This document shows, piece by piece, positions 28,601 to 43,600 of a stretch of DNA of 64,000 nucleotides. The position numbers and the translations under genes were made by a program. How positions within the stretch are numbered: the first letter of the stretch is position 1; each line of letters opens with the position of its first letter. Under the pieces are notes generated by a model. It did not search any database, was not told the DNA's origin, and saw nothing but the letters and a program-made list of their open reading frames with translations. The DNA lies in assembly GCA_030544235.1 (NCBI GenBank), contig CM060465.1:30546988-30610987 (forward strand). The letters are read 5' to 3'. This DNA is from Lepturacanthus savala (lineage: Eukaryota; Chordata; Actinopteri; Scombriformes; Trichiuridae).

Positions 28601-31600
28601 GGCACACACACAGAGCAGACACACACCTTACCTTACCTCAACAACTATCCAGCACAATAACCCAATTTCAGCTAAATCTAATACTCCAATAATTTACTTA
28701 TTTTGTGTTTTTACATGTGTTCAATTAAAAATTAGCATACTGAATTAAACCTCTCATATTATTTCACAACAGTATCCTCCACCACCAGAATAAATTATTC
28801 TGTACTTCACATGAATTACAGGCTATTGAGCATTTTGTTAACCTTGGATTGGTTTTCCATTCTGTAATTTAAGAGGTTTTATTTACATCACAGATGCATA
28901 TTCTGAAATAATCCATATAATTATAAATATAATTCCATCTGTAAAAAAATAAGATGCACAAATATCTTATATAATATACCAAAAAATGTACCATCTTTTC
29001 AAGCTCTTCAGTTCCACTGGGTGCTCTTCCACACCTACAGTCAGTGCTGACCTCCTAAACATTGCATCCCTAAAAATGTGTGTTTTTCTGCATCATTTAC
29101 AGAAATGCCTCACATCCTCTGGAGTCTATGAAGATCTCCTGCCAACATTTCACCAAAGCTCTGCAGCTGGCTGAGGACCAGAGATTTGCCCATGAGTATG
29201 GCGACACAACTGCTGCTGACAAACAGAGAAGTGCAGGTACAACACCTGAGAAAATGCTTGACGAGGACAGTAGCAGTGCTGGGAAGCTTAAGGAGTGCCC
29301 TGGGATGGAATTCACTGGAAAGGTTTCACCACTATTTCCAAGGCAGGACAATATCAGAAGCAGCTACTGCACTCACGAGGAGAACCTAGCCATAGAGAGT
29401 CAGCAAGATCCATTAGACACTGTTAGATCGGGGCCAACGATGAAGTCAGCAGTTAGCAAAGCTAACTCTGGCAGCTTTCACTCCTTTGCAACAAAGGGAA
29501 AAAAGACATCTGCCGATTTCAAAAAGGCAGCCGCGTCCGGCCACGAAGACCTTGACATCAAAAGGTAATTCACTAATGTTCTGTCCAAGCCAGTGTCTGC
29601 TTGTGTACATGTTTTGGGTTCTGTACATCATCCAACACCAAAACCTTTCACGCAAACAATTCGACACTGCTGAGTTAAAGCAAACACCCTCTTTTTTTGT
29701 ATCATTCTTTTTATAGCAGCTCAGCGTTTTATTAGTTTCTGCTGCAGAGCATTTGTCATCATTGGAACCTCCTCTATGTGATTTATAGGAAAAAATGTCG
29801 AACATCTTATTCATTTTAACACACAGCTTCATCATTAACGCTGCGCTATCTTTGGGAGGACGATAGATCTTTGATATGAAGGGTGGCTCTGGACAGGTTT
29901 AAACTCTCCAGAGTCCTGCTCTCCAGATGTCTGCACACTCAGAAATAAATTCATAATTTGAAAGACGGAGGTGCTATGACATCATGTATATCCCTCACTA
30001 TGCGGGTTTTTGTATTTTTGTCTGTGTGTGTCTTTTTTTTGGAGCAGCACAGCAGCAGTTGTGATTCAGCAGCAGAAAAGTGGGAACATCGGCAGCCCCC
30101 CCACAGCTGAAAACAGAGGAGGAAAAGGAGGAGATGGTGGAAAACCAGAGTCAGGACCTCCCTATATTAAGTGGAACATTGTTAGGCAAGATCATGCAGC
30201 AACTGTCATCCAGGTAAAACTGATGGAACCTTGTCACCTCTAGACAAATAAAAACAAAACAAAACGTTTAATCCAATTGTGGAATTGGGCTATAATTAAG
30301 TGGCTCCAGTTTTCAATCCATATTTATTGCCTTTCTAATCGTATTTTTTTCTTCATTTGCCAATTTTTCATTTTTTTTTTTCCAGTTTCCATCTGAAGCT
30401 ATTTTGAAAGTTTTTTTGATGTTACCCAAGTTTAGAGCCAAACCATTTTGGTTTTATAGATATAAATTTAGAGCATTTTCTCTCCTCCCAGGCTGCAGTA
30501 ACAGGTTCTTCCAAAGCTTCGTCCTCACACTGGAAATAATATCCCGGCTATGCCTGACTGCATACAGTCTTTGGGATATGTGACATAATGTATCTTATTT
30601 TTTTGTTAATTATCATGTGTTAGAACAATTTAGTCAGTGAATCCACTAGGTTGCTATATCTGTTACACAATGGAGTATTTTAGCCATGCTTAAAAAACAA
30701 AAAGTAAGTGAGAGGAGGAAGATCTTTTTTTTTATTATTTGCAATTTTTGCAGAGTAAAGACAAAATTTCAGTATTAGTGCCAGGCATAAAAACGAGAAT
30801 TGTGTGAAGTTGAAATATAGAGATTAAGGTCAACTGTCATGTGCCTGTGTGTATAACGTTACATCCTTGGAGAGCTACTGACTGGCCTGCCAGCTCTCTG
30901 TGTTAGGATCAATCATCCTGAATAATTGTCTTGTTGTGACTTGTGATACAACATTGACGGCCTTGCATCTGTCCATTACCAGTTATTTCAGTTTGCACGA
31001 ACAAGCGTCATGTTCGGCACAACCACTTCAAAGTCTTCGCACTTATTACCACTCTGTGTTCATGTGCCGTAAGAGAAAAGATTTCCTTGTTACTAAAACT
31101 AATTCTGAGGTGCAGTTCCACCAATTAATTTACACAAGGGTTAGGGTTAGCGGCATCCATATTCTGCAACGTTTGATTTCTTTTCAAAAGTCCTCCTCCC
31201 CATTTTATGCTTGGCCCTAACACTCTTCTCTACCATTATGTTCATGGATGAATCTCACTAAATTGGAAATATAATCACAGTTTCACATTAAGCTAACAAA
31301 GAAGCCTTCAGATTGTTTTTGATAGAGTCTGATAACTGAGTCCAAAATTGACAGAGAAAATGTTTCCAGTGAGGTGGAAAAGAGTGAAGCAGTAAATCCT
31401 CACATTTGGAAACCTGGATTCAGTGAATGTTTGGCATTTTTACTTTATAAATGACAACTGTAAAATGTATTGACTCATTTAATCTACGGCTTCATTAATA
31501 CTGACCACTTCATTGCAAATCCCTATAAAACCATCAATGTACCTATGGTTTCAAAAGAGAATTTGCTTTGACCGCCTGCCGGGCTGAAGTCACTTCCTAA

Positions 31601-34600
31601 CAGTAGATATGGGAAAACGTCCATTTTTCACCCCCGAACATCCATCTTCGGGCCTCATACGTGCTCTCAAGGCTTACCCAGCTAATCCTCTGCATGGAGG
31701 TGTAAGCTGCTGTTCTGAAAAACATGCTACTCAACACTTCCCCCAAAATCTCTTTTCAACACAAAAAGTGTTTGATGAGTCCTTTAGGGCTCTGTAAAGT
31801 GGAGGTGGGGGTGGTGGTGGTGTGGTTGGTTGGGGTAGGAAGTGTGTGTGTGTGTGTGTGTGTTTCTGTGTGTCTGTGTGTATGTGTGTGTCTTGGGGAG
31901 GTACAGAGTGATTAATCAGATTCCAAAGATGTGTGGTAGTAAGAGTTCTCGGATTCGTGTTCGGCTGAACTTAAAGTGAAGCGTGCTCCCCCCCCATCCA
32001 AAGCCCATTGGGAAATGGAGGATTTAGAGGCACACTGGAGCTCCATTTGTCTCGGAGCAGCCCAGAGTCACACAGAGTTCAGACAACAGAACACTCAGCA
32101 ATTAAAAGAGAGGTTAACATGTTTTATCTCCCTAATGGGATAACACACAATATTTACGTTTGCCCTGTGATTCATGGAGAGTTTTGTATCATTTGTTCTT
32201 CGGGTACCTCCAGGCGTTCTGGAGGGGCTTTACTCTGAGGAGGAGGCTCACATCTGCTCTTGCTGCCGTCATGTGCCCAAACACCGGAGAGGATGAGACC
32301 CTTGAGGAGATAGACGTGGATGAATTTGTCTTTGATGAGGTATGTAGACAAGTTCATGGTTCAGTAGTGTCCCACCCCATCAGACACAGACCTGCAGAGA
32401 GATCTGTTCAAAGATGCATGAACTCACACATATTCTTACCCATTGCATTATCTATATTGGCACAAATCTGCATGGATACAGTTGTCATGCACACACAGCA
32501 CATGTGTGTTAAAAAGACCCCCAAAGCATCCGCATCACACATGTAGACCCACAAAACAAACATCCGTAAATTCACAGGTTTGTGACACTCCTTTCACTAT
32601 GAAATGTATGTTTGATTCTGAAGACACTTCTCTGTTGTTGTATTCCTGTGAAGAAATATATATGTACAAAACACTTTTGTTTTAAAAAAAAAAAAAAAAA
32701 AGGCTGCACTGGAGACAGATTGGACATCGCTGCTATGTGAGGACTCACCACCCAGATGTTACCCTGTGTCAGAACAGCCACTGTCTCAGAAGGTAAAGCA
32801 TCTGTCCTGGGACATTCTGTAAAACCCGGTGGGCTGCGAACGCGGTGAAAGTGGCCAGTGGATTTTGGGGATTTACCAGCCCCTCTGTGGTGTCAGGAGA
32901 AGAGTTATGTTCTTGCCCTGTCCCTTTTTCATCTTGGTTATCACCCCTTCCAGGCTTCACCTCGCTCTCCCTGATTGATCTTTGAATTTATTCTCTTGAA
33001 AAACAAGATTATTTTCTGGAGGCCTGAAGGGTTGCCGAGCACCAACAGATGTCATTTTTCATGCTGGTGGACTGTCGTCCTCCCCCCCCCCTTCATTTAC
33101 CTCTCGTTGGATCTTTTCTTTGGAGCGTGCTCAGCGCTGTACATCATGGTAGCCAGTTTAGTCCAGCTGATGGGGTGCAGCTGCTGTCGTGGCCGGCCTC
33201 ATCGTGTTGACGCTGAGGTACACATCAAAGGCGCGGATGAACAATTTAGCGCTTCCACAAAGAGAAAATAGGATCTGGAGAGTAATTAAGCTGTTAGTTT
33301 GACTTACATATGAGCATTCCTTGGGTGTGAAAACTTACTGTCAGCCAAATGCTTAAAATGAAAACAAGCACTTGAGTTTAATGTGACTGGGCATTTTTGT
33401 ATACATTATATTTCATTCCCCCCAAGGTATAATGAGGACTGTTTTATCTAGACAGGGCTTTAACTCTACTTTCCAATTTAGAGCCCCAGTGCCACAGCCC
33501 TCTGAATACTTGAAAACTTTATAGGATTCTTAGAAGTTTTTTTTTTTAAGTTAGAATATTCAATACAAAGTACCAATCAGTAAAAAAATAGAACAGGATA
33601 GAATAAAATACTACACAAATTGCTCACTATTTTTCTCATCTTTCCTAAATCCAGATTAGAGTCATGCTGAAATATGGGTCAGTGAAAAATAATGGTTAGC
33701 AAGATGAGAGTCAAAGACTTTTTGAAATACAATTTTAAAAGAGTGTTTTACATTCTGTGTTCATGTTAATATAAAGTTCATTTGTACCGTTTGTATCATT
33801 TTTTTTTTTTTTTTTTTTACAAAAAACACACAAAAAAATGACATGAAATATCAAATGGTGTAACCCAAACATAATGAAACATTTTAAATAATGAATCCAC
33901 CTAGAACATAAACCTAGTTGATAGCATGTTTTTTTTTTTAAACCTTTTTTAACCTTAAAATCTGGGACCAGGTTTTTAGGATTCCACCACATGACATTTT
34001 TTTTTCCAATATACCATAAACTATTTTTAAATATGCAAAGCTAATGTAACTATGTACCGGTAGATCTTTTACCCATATATGCAGATTCTGTAAAATCAAC
34101 ACATTGGAAATCTACACAAATTAAGTGATATGAGCACTAAATTATTGCTGACACTGATTTGTGTTTGTATTTCAGCCTCCCGGACCCTTTCCAGAACCCT
34201 CCCAGTACACACTCCCTCCACCACCTGTATGGTCCAAACAGGCCTGGGTGGCCAGTGAACAGCTGGACTCTGCTGGGCAGAGAGTTTCCCCAGAGAGCCT
34301 CGATAGGTAGGGCGGCCAAATAACTGTCTGTCTTGTACACATTGGTCATACTCCAATTAATTATTATTTGGGACGTTTCACTATATTTGATACAGGGAAG
34401 TAAAGTAACAGTAATAGTTAAAAATGGCAATATTTTTTTTTCTGATTGCACATTAATGTTGCATGAGTGTGTCTGCACACAGCAGAAACTCAAAGTGGGA
34501 TGTTGCTACAGTACATTAAGCTGTTTAACATAGGCGACAGTCAGGCATTCTAGCTTGGTTCCTCATATTCTCACTTTTTAGTATACTGTTCTTTTATTAC

Positions 34601-37600
34601 TGCAAATGATATTCATAAAGTTGGCACATTCATTGGATCCAAGGCATATTACGAAGAAAGACAGATTCAAGATTATATGTTGTCATTCAAGTATTTGTTC
34701 TTGGGCAGGCGACTTAGAAATATGCTTTGAAGTGCAATAAAAACATCTTTAACACACAAATTAAAAAGGTTATACCGAATATCAACATATTCATTGTAAT
34801 CGTGTCACGATCGAATCAGCACCATTTACATTTCACATTTCAGTCTTAAAGAGTTTACCATTTAAGTAGCCTGCCTAAACCTACACTGTAACCTTCAGCT
34901 TCTACCAGTAGAAGACTGTTGTTTTACTAGAGACAGTAGGATACAATGAGAAGTTTGAAATTGGCAATATGTAATTTTCTGTAACTCATATTGTTGTAAT
35001 TTTGAGGACAATGCTCTATTTATGATTTCAGAAACAAATCCCCTGCTTCAGCCTCCATGCGCGGCGGTCTCTCCGAAAGATCAGAAAAGATTCTTGAAGA
35101 ATGGTGACTCATCATCTCATCGCATGTTTTGTCTTCATATGATGACCTTTTTAATTCCCATCAGTGTGTGTGTATGTCGATGTGTCATTGTCTGTGTGAT
35201 ACATCTGTCTCCAGGGGCTTCACTGATAAAAGCACAGCTCTTCTGTTGCTGAAGAGAGCTGAGAAGATGAAGTCAAAGAAAAAACAGCAAAAGAAACATC
35301 TGGGTGAGTGCGTGCACAATTGAATACACAGAGTTTATTCGAGCTTTGGATTGTGTGTTTCTTTAATGTGATGTGTGTATGTGTGAGTGTGTGTGTTTAC
35401 AAGAATCATTATTATACATTCTTGTTTCCAAAATGAAGAAATATGAAGATCATGAAGGCAGATCAGAAGCCCTCACAGTTTACTTCTTAAATTGCCACAA
35501 CTACAAAGCTCCCTTTGTTCAGCAATCCCTTTAAACCTGAATGAATTTTCCCTTCCTCTCTCTTTTAACACCGACTATCTCCAACAATACGGAGGTAACT
35601 GCCGAAAGGGCACAAATCCATTTTCTAAAAGGGGGAAAAAAAATCCCTCACTAATTTTTGCCTCTCTCCATTCCCGTCTTTGTTCCTTCAGCCGTGCTAC
35701 GGCAGCGGTGAACCTTTCCACCTCGTGTACATTAACGAGCCATAACAGACAGCAGAAGCCAGGGCCTGTCGCCTCTTATTGGGCCCCGTTTGAGAGCCTG
35801 CAAAGGAAATAACGATTGCCAAGAAGCCTCTTGACAAGTCGTCCTGTGACGACTTTCATTCCATCTCATTGTAGTGGTTGAGTGCGGCTGCGGTGAAAGG
35901 TGACCTCACCTCCGCTCCGCTCCAGGAAACAGTAGTCCTGCCATGGTTATCATGCCACAGTCATGTAGAGGGAGGCTGCTCTTTGATCAGAATTGCAAAT
36001 GCATGATTCCAATAGCAGGGGCTCTTGTCATCTTGCGCCACCGATACACAGGTCTATGTCGACTGTAACTTCTAATGGCATCTGCCTCAGTGGAACCAGA
36101 GCACTGTTCTAATATTTTCCGAATGTTAGGACGTGGTTTTCTGCTTCTGGTTTTAGGGCTGCCGTGTCCTTCTTTAACCCTGTCTTTCTCTTACGCTCCT
36201 TACATGTAGATGCCTCCGTCCATCCAGCCCCGTTTAGAAACCGCACTTACCAGCCGGGTCCAGTGAAGGCACGAAACAGGCCTGCACCATGCAACAGAAA
36301 TTATATAAAAGGTAGGACCTTGCTACAGCTGCTGATTTGGAGTTTAGTTAGGCTAAAAGCATAGTTCTGGTTTATTGCAACTTTGTATTCTTATATATTG
36401 GTTGAATTGTAATTCGAAAAACAATAAGATTGCGAGGTTGCAACCTTATATATTGGTTGTATTGTAATATATAGTAATATTTAGCCATCACCACAAAGAA
36501 GTCTGTGCAAGTGGTTATTGATAATGTGCCAAATGTACTAAAAGAATACTATCTAGACTAGACTATCCATATTTTAATTAAAATGTGCTTCTTCTTATTG
36601 TTAAAGATAGTTATAAAATCTGCCAGAGAGTCTCCAGAGTTGATCTTGGTGTGAGGTTTAAGTAGTTTTCTGCTGTGGCCATGTGCCCTGCCCTGAGGTG
36701 GAGAGATGATTTGGCATCATGACATCCACGGCCAGACTTAAAAGAGAGGGAAGAGCTGGAGGGAAGGCAGGAGGGAGGATGGGATGTCTCCATCACCCCC
36801 CTCCCCCCAACACACACACACACCCGTCAGGGTCAAGGCCTCACATTCAGAGAACGACACTCATGGTCATCCAGCAGTCAGAGGGGCGCTGCAACGACAG
36901 TGTTTGCCAACAGGCAGCGGAGTGACTGGTCTCTCTCTGGTTCAGATCCAATGTGTGCCATAACCATGAAATGCCCCTTAATTATCTGTGGAGAAATACA
37001 ATATATTTGCTTGTCATTTCATGTTACAAAAATACAGCAACGGCTCTTAGCTCTTTTGGGTGGAACGCTTTAGTGATTTGTTTGTTGAATAGTTGTGAAG
37101 GAGTCCCTTTGTTTCCCTAAAAATGAGATCTTATGATTTACAGCAGTTAAAGAACTTACACAGCAAAATCAGACATTATCCACGCTAAAAAGTGATTGCT
37201 GAAACCATCTGAAAATGCTGAGCTATGGATTACTGAAAGGTGGACATTGAGTGTTACAGTTTTGCACCATTTTTGTGTTCATGATGTTGGGCGGGTTCGA
37301 CATGGTGACTTTAAGAAGCACTGCATTCATACATAGCATGATCCCTTCTCTAACTCTAAATATTAACTATAGCATGTTAGCATCAGTAGTTAACAATGCT
37401 TATGCCAAACCCCCCTTTTTTTGAAAATATGCACTTTAAAACAGGCTATGTTTAGACAACCAACATAGATGATATTTTATAAATAATATCAGTAGCCACT
37501 GTTTAATGCTTGGCCTATTGTTTCAGTAAATGTGGACTTTATTCAGTAAAAATGAAACTTAAATGACTAATGATCCGTCACTTATCTTCGTCATATTAAA

Positions 37601-40600
37601 CTGGGTTTGAAATAACGCCTTCAGAGCTACCATTGATCAAAAATAGCCCAATTCACCAGAGAACACAACCTTCCTTGATTTCAACAATATACCTACAGCA
37701 TATGAGCATTTTGCTGATGACAGCAGATTTTTTTTCCCCACTTTGAATTTCACTGTCAATAATTTATTTTTAACATAAAAAAAATACATGTATTTCTATG
37801 ACTAAGTGTGACAAATTCATTAAGTTGTCAGGTGTTTATTTTGAACTGCAGATTTATTATATCAACTTTTCCAGAGATCTGACTCTGGGATCATGTCCTG
37901 AGCACAACATAGACACGGATAAGCTCTGAGCCAACTGGCGGTCGATGGCCAGTTGCATCCAAATTAGCTATTACGTTACAACAATATTTCCAGCTCTGTT
38001 GCTTTCCAATATCCTTATCTCCCCCCTCCACCCTTGTCTTGATAATTCATCAAACAGGATCGGAGTTCCTGAGCAATGAAGTGAAGCAGCAACATGAGCT
38101 GATAATGTAACAGAGGTCGTTAGGACGACATCACTCAATAATCTGTGGCCTCAGTCAGTTTTCTGATCAGACTGAGAGGCATCCTGTAAAATACTGAGCT
38201 CTAACCCGGCTCAGTTCTGGAGTAGACATCTCTCACTTTTTAGAGGGAAGGCTATATGAGGTGGTGGCGACGGGAACTGGCTGTCGGTGCCGTGATCCTG
38301 GGCCTCGGTAAACGGGCCCAGGCCAGCCTCCCCTCTTGCTCCCCTGGTCCTGACCTGTGGAAGGCACCCCCTCCTCCGGATCCATCCCCAGTGCCCGGGG
38401 CGTAGCCAGCCCAGCCCGGCCCAGCCAGCGCTTCCCGACAGGGGCTAACGTTTCAGGCTTTGAGTCAAGCCCCTTCTGGAGGTGATTAGCCCCAAACCCA
38501 TGACAGATTCTTTCCAAGATATCCGACGCGGCGTGTTTATTTTATCCGGGCTCTTTGTGTGGATGTGCTGGACATGAGTAACCCACTTGAAATGGGTATC
38601 GGTTTACATACCCGGAGAGAGAGAAAGAGAAGGGGAGAATGGAGGAGAACCATAAAACATTTTTTATTCAAAAGACAGAGAAATTATTGAAATACAGTTC
38701 CCATTTTTGAGATGAATTGTATTGTCAAGTGCCTGGGAGCTGCAGATGTTGACGATGTTGTATGCCTCCAAGCATTCCTCCTTGTTTCTCCTCTTACTTT
38801 CCACCGCCTTCCACTCAACCCCCCCCCCAAGGCACACACACATTTTTCCAGCCTCCTTCTTCCATCCAAACTGAGATCCAACCCCACCAAACATCCGTCC
38901 TCATGTCAGAGGGACACGAGGGTATATATTTTTATTTCAGCCTGGAACCCCTGCCTCCCGAGCACTTAACTCGATTTCACACTTCAAGTCATCTACAAAG
39001 TCCGACTGAAACACAATCGTCTTGTTTATCGTCTATCATCCAAAATAACTTAACGTCAGACTATTTACCACCATTCATATGCAGTCAATTTTACCCCTGT
39101 AATCTCGGCGCTTCTATTTATCTCAGGGAGTGGAGCTCTCTTCGTATATGTTTGAGATGCACTGGCACGCAGAAACACGCAGAGACGAAATACAGCGTGG
39201 CAGCAAACTGAGTCACTCACAAGGACCCACATCCAAACTGAAATGCTGCATTGATGCATTTTACATTAAAATGACATATAGACAAAGTACAAAAAAACAA
39301 CATTAGCTTGGTTGGACCGCAAAAGCAGGATCAGAACTACAAAAAATGAAAGTTTGTGACTAACTAAGTCACTGAGTGATGAAGTTACACCATTGTTCAG
39401 CCAAAGCAAAGTATCACAGACTGGACTTCGCTCCAACAATTTTTGTGTTAAATTCCTAATATGTGGTCCAGTTTATGCCTATTTGAGACGAGAGGATCTG
39501 TGTGGCGTCGCCAGTAGGAATGAAGGTCGAGACCCGGTTCTATGACTGTGAGATGAAGGCAAATTAAATCTAATCACGATGCATTTAATCTCAGAAATTT
39601 CGCTTTTAAATTATAAACTTGAATAAACACAGTTGGAAATGTTCATTCTGTTTAGACGTCAAACTGTCACACTCACAGTTAAGTAATACAAATAATAGCA
39701 GTAGCCTTAATAATGATATCAATATCAATAAAAATGTACATACATCTGTTTTTTTAATAAAGCACTTCTGTGTTCATGAAAAAAATAAAAAAGCAATATA
39801 ACAAATATATTTATGAATAAAAAACTTTACACACACACCTACATTTTAGCTTAACCCTTCTAACCATATAGCCTGCTATTTTTGGTTTAATTTTATTTAT
39901 TACTTCTTAAGTTTCTTAAGTCACAACTCTTACAAATACAAATTGAAATTAAACTTATAATAATACTTAATAATACTACTAAAATAAAATGTTGTTGACG
40001 TCCATGTCTGATGGTAATGAGGCAAAAAAATGGCTTTTTTGAAAAGCCATACACTATACTTTGACCAAGTCTGACAGGAAAAAAGTCAAAAACATTTGGA
40101 GACACCTTCTCATTCATTTGAACAAGAGAGTGCATTCTTGTGTTGACACCAGATCCTCAAGATGCATAGGTCCAATAATTTATAGGACAGTTTTGTTGTC
40201 ATCTCATGCATGTCGCCTCTTTCTATACCAGCAAGCACTTCACTGAGTTTTTGAGAGTGGCCGTTCTGAGGATGAATAAATACTTTTGTCTTCAGACGTA
40301 TTTGGAGAACACAGAGTGCTACTGCAGGCACTGAGTTACGTGAACTGTCTGTTGTAAATATCCCTTCCCAAGGCCTTTGTGGTTCAACTTTGACCTACTG
40401 CACTTTTGTTTTTCAAGTGCAATGAATGATTATTATCACCAACATTATGTGTGCACTCACCTTTGATTTTACCACTTAATTAAGTGCTTTAAATGAAAAA
40501 TGAACTGGGAAAAACTGTGGACTTGTGTACAATCAAGGACATTGTAGCAATGCTGTTATGTTCCCATGATCTCAGCAATTACTTTACGCTGGTATCATAA

Positions 40601-43600
40601 CAAAATTACAAAAATTAGACCCACATTGTAACATACTACAAAGAAACCTGTTTAGTATTAGTCAACACAAGGCTGGATTTTCAACTGATTCATGGCACTA
40701 TTTCATTTCACATTAGCGTCTACACTGGTCCCCGTTGTTTGTTCCTGCAGCGCCTTTGGACGAGAGGAGGCTCCAAAGTGCCAGCATCATGTCTCTCCCT
40801 CAGCTCCGGTTTGCTGCAGGCCAAAGCCTCCTCCCGCCTCCTAACCCCAAACTCTCTGATATTAAGTAAGAGCTCTCCCCTCCTCTGTAGAGACGAGCTC
40901 GCTTAATGCGCTTAAGAGCCCCTCTTAACAGGCGTGACTCCTACAGGCCCCCTCCTGATATCCTGGAGGAGCACTGAAGGGGGATTTAGGAGGTTTGGGG
41001 GTCAGGAGGGGGCTCAGTGGAAGGTTCAGAGGGGAAATGGGAGAGGACATTGTCTCCATGCTACTGAAGCCCAACATAAATTTCTTTTTCCAAAGCGTTT
41101 CGTCTTGTACACACTGATCTTGTGCATTCGATATGTAATTCCGAGGATTTCGATCAAGATGTAAAAGTGGCAAAAAAGGCAGTACAGAACATTTGTTTGG
41201 TTCATAATCTGATATAACAGCTACAGGATATGAACATGATCATGATTTTTTTTTATGTGTTGCCTGTGCCTCATCCCCCTGTATGTTCGGCTTTGGAAAG
41301 AGCGAGTAGCCATTTCCTGGTCCTTGCTGCCCCGGGGGGAAGCATCTATCACTTGACGTTTTTAGTGGCGCTTCTCAATTAACCCATGAAAACTGTAAAG
41401 CTTTTCTCTCCTTTTTACAGCCCGGCAATAGCAAGTAAATGGCTTAAATAAATGCATCATTAGTTCCAGCATTGGGCTGTCAAAATTCATTATCAGTTTA
41501 CACCCGTCCATGGCAGCATTACTGTCAGCGCAACATAAATGTTTACTTTGAATTATGACCTTATTATGGGATTTCAACATCACTCATAAATCAGCAGCCA
41601 TTCAGATTTCTCCCTTTAACAAACTGTTGTAAGATGCCTTTGATTCAATTTTAGCTGAGAACCACAAGGCCCCACAATTGTTGGAAAAAGCAGTGCCTCT
41701 CTTGTTGCATCTTTCAGCGACTTTAAATGTATTATAACAATACCCCTGAGTCCTCCAAACAAATACACCACCGTAAGCCCTATATAAACAGTGGGAGCTT
41801 TGACCACAGATCTCTCTCAGCACTGAGAACCCTGGCCGGCTGCAATTACAGTGAAACATGTCAAGCGTTGCCACAGATTAGGCCCGTAACCTGTTTATTT
41901 GTCGAGCTTGTACACTGGTGAAGCATCTGTTAACGCCGCTCCTTCACTGCAGTATTGATTACGTCTCCCGTCATTTAGAAACATGCCCCCTTCTTGCCAA
42001 TCAGGTGGCAAACTGGTTTCTTTGCTACCACTGTCGAGGTAAAACAAATGAATGAAAATAATTGCCTGTGACCTTTATTTGATGTTTTCTGTCGAGTGAA
42101 GTTCGTGAGGCCGAACTGGGCCTTCATAGAGAAGACGAGACGGAGCAAGAGAAGCAGGAACAAGTTGAGGAGTGGCTTCAGGACCAGGCTGCTCGTTCTG
42201 ACATGGACTCAGAGAGGTGAGCATTACTGCAGCTCACATCTAATTTACCATAGACATGTAGATCATTTTAATTTAGCTATCAGTCTCTTGAGATTCCACA
42301 GCAAGGTCCGTCCATTATCCAGCTTAACCGGGACATCGTTTTTGGAGCACTGCACGCAAAATTCCCTCCACTGCGATTGTATTAGTAAAGCAGCATGAAT
42401 CCCAGAGACCTGGCAAAATAAAACCCAAACTATCTGCGTGGCGAGCGAGCGAAGTGCAGAAGGTGATAAAATGCACACCTTTTTGTATTTTTGGATAAAT
42501 CTGCTTTCACGGTTTGAATCATTTCATGTTGCTTCCAACATTTTTTCACCAGTTTTTACAGAGGTGGATTACTTTTAGAGCATATGTTGAGAGCTAGATT
42601 TTTTTTTGTTAAAATTAAAACATATGCAGAGTCTTTTAATATTTATTTAAATTATCTCATAAATTGTGGTAAAATCATCTCCTCTGCAGAACTCTGATTT
42701 GTGTGTTTGTGTTAATGGGGGAAAGTATCACTCCAAAATGCAAGAAGAGGCAGATCTGGCTATAAAATCTGAAATGGGTCTGGGTTTGTCTGTAACAGAA
42801 GCAGTGAGTATAGAGGTTATACTATCCTACCCCTTACCCAACAAACAGACATTAAGATTATCGTATGTAGAATCTGTTCTAGTTTATGACATGCCAGAGA
42901 TAATTGCTACTGAATTCAATTCGAAATTCACAGAGCACTAATAATCCATGATTTATTTATTTTTTGTCTTATTCTCAGGGAGCATTTCTTACCCGAGATC
43001 AGCTCAGACATTCTGAACGGAGGCTGTGTGCAGCTTGTGGTGAGTACAGTCCCCTCCTGCTTTCCCCCTGCAGTTCATTCACTTCATAGAATGACAGTGA
43101 ATCTTGATTGAAATCTTTTCTGGGGGGTGGTGGTTGTATGTATTTGGAGGTATGCATTATTTACATTCACCAGTCAGAGTCATGTCCCACGCTGTAGGTT
43201 TCCTCTCCTGGAGTCTGTCTCATCAGCTTCGATTTAAAAGAGAAAGAGGTGCGGGTGGGGGTGGGTTGGAGGGGGGGCGGGGATGGTGAGTTGAGTCTGA
43301 GGGTAAGCTCCACAGTGACACTTTGAATTGGATCAACTGGCTGCAATTTCTTCATTTCACTTGCAGAAATCCCAGTGTCACTTTGGAGCAGCGTGCCTGG
43401 GCCGGAGAACGATACTGATGCTCGTGAGGTCTTTGAAGTCAGAAACCGCAGGTCTCCCTGTGCCGTTATAGAGCAGTTTGAGTTACGATCACTGGCAACA
43501 GGAGCCGCCCCCTTCCTCCTGTTTCTTAGATATGTTCAGACTGCAGGGCCGCCGGTTGTTGAATGTTTTTCAAAATGCTAGACTGCTTGCATGAGACGTG

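Noticed and set aside
31131..31155. gggttagggttag, telomere-like words
   Set aside because: Only two units. Too short to call an interstitial telomere array.
43375..43440. Possible lrriq1 exon after the ttcacttgcag acceptor
   Set aside because: The phase-0 translation does not resemble the LRRIQ1 tail and has no good donor in phase. The segment at 44,697 fits better.
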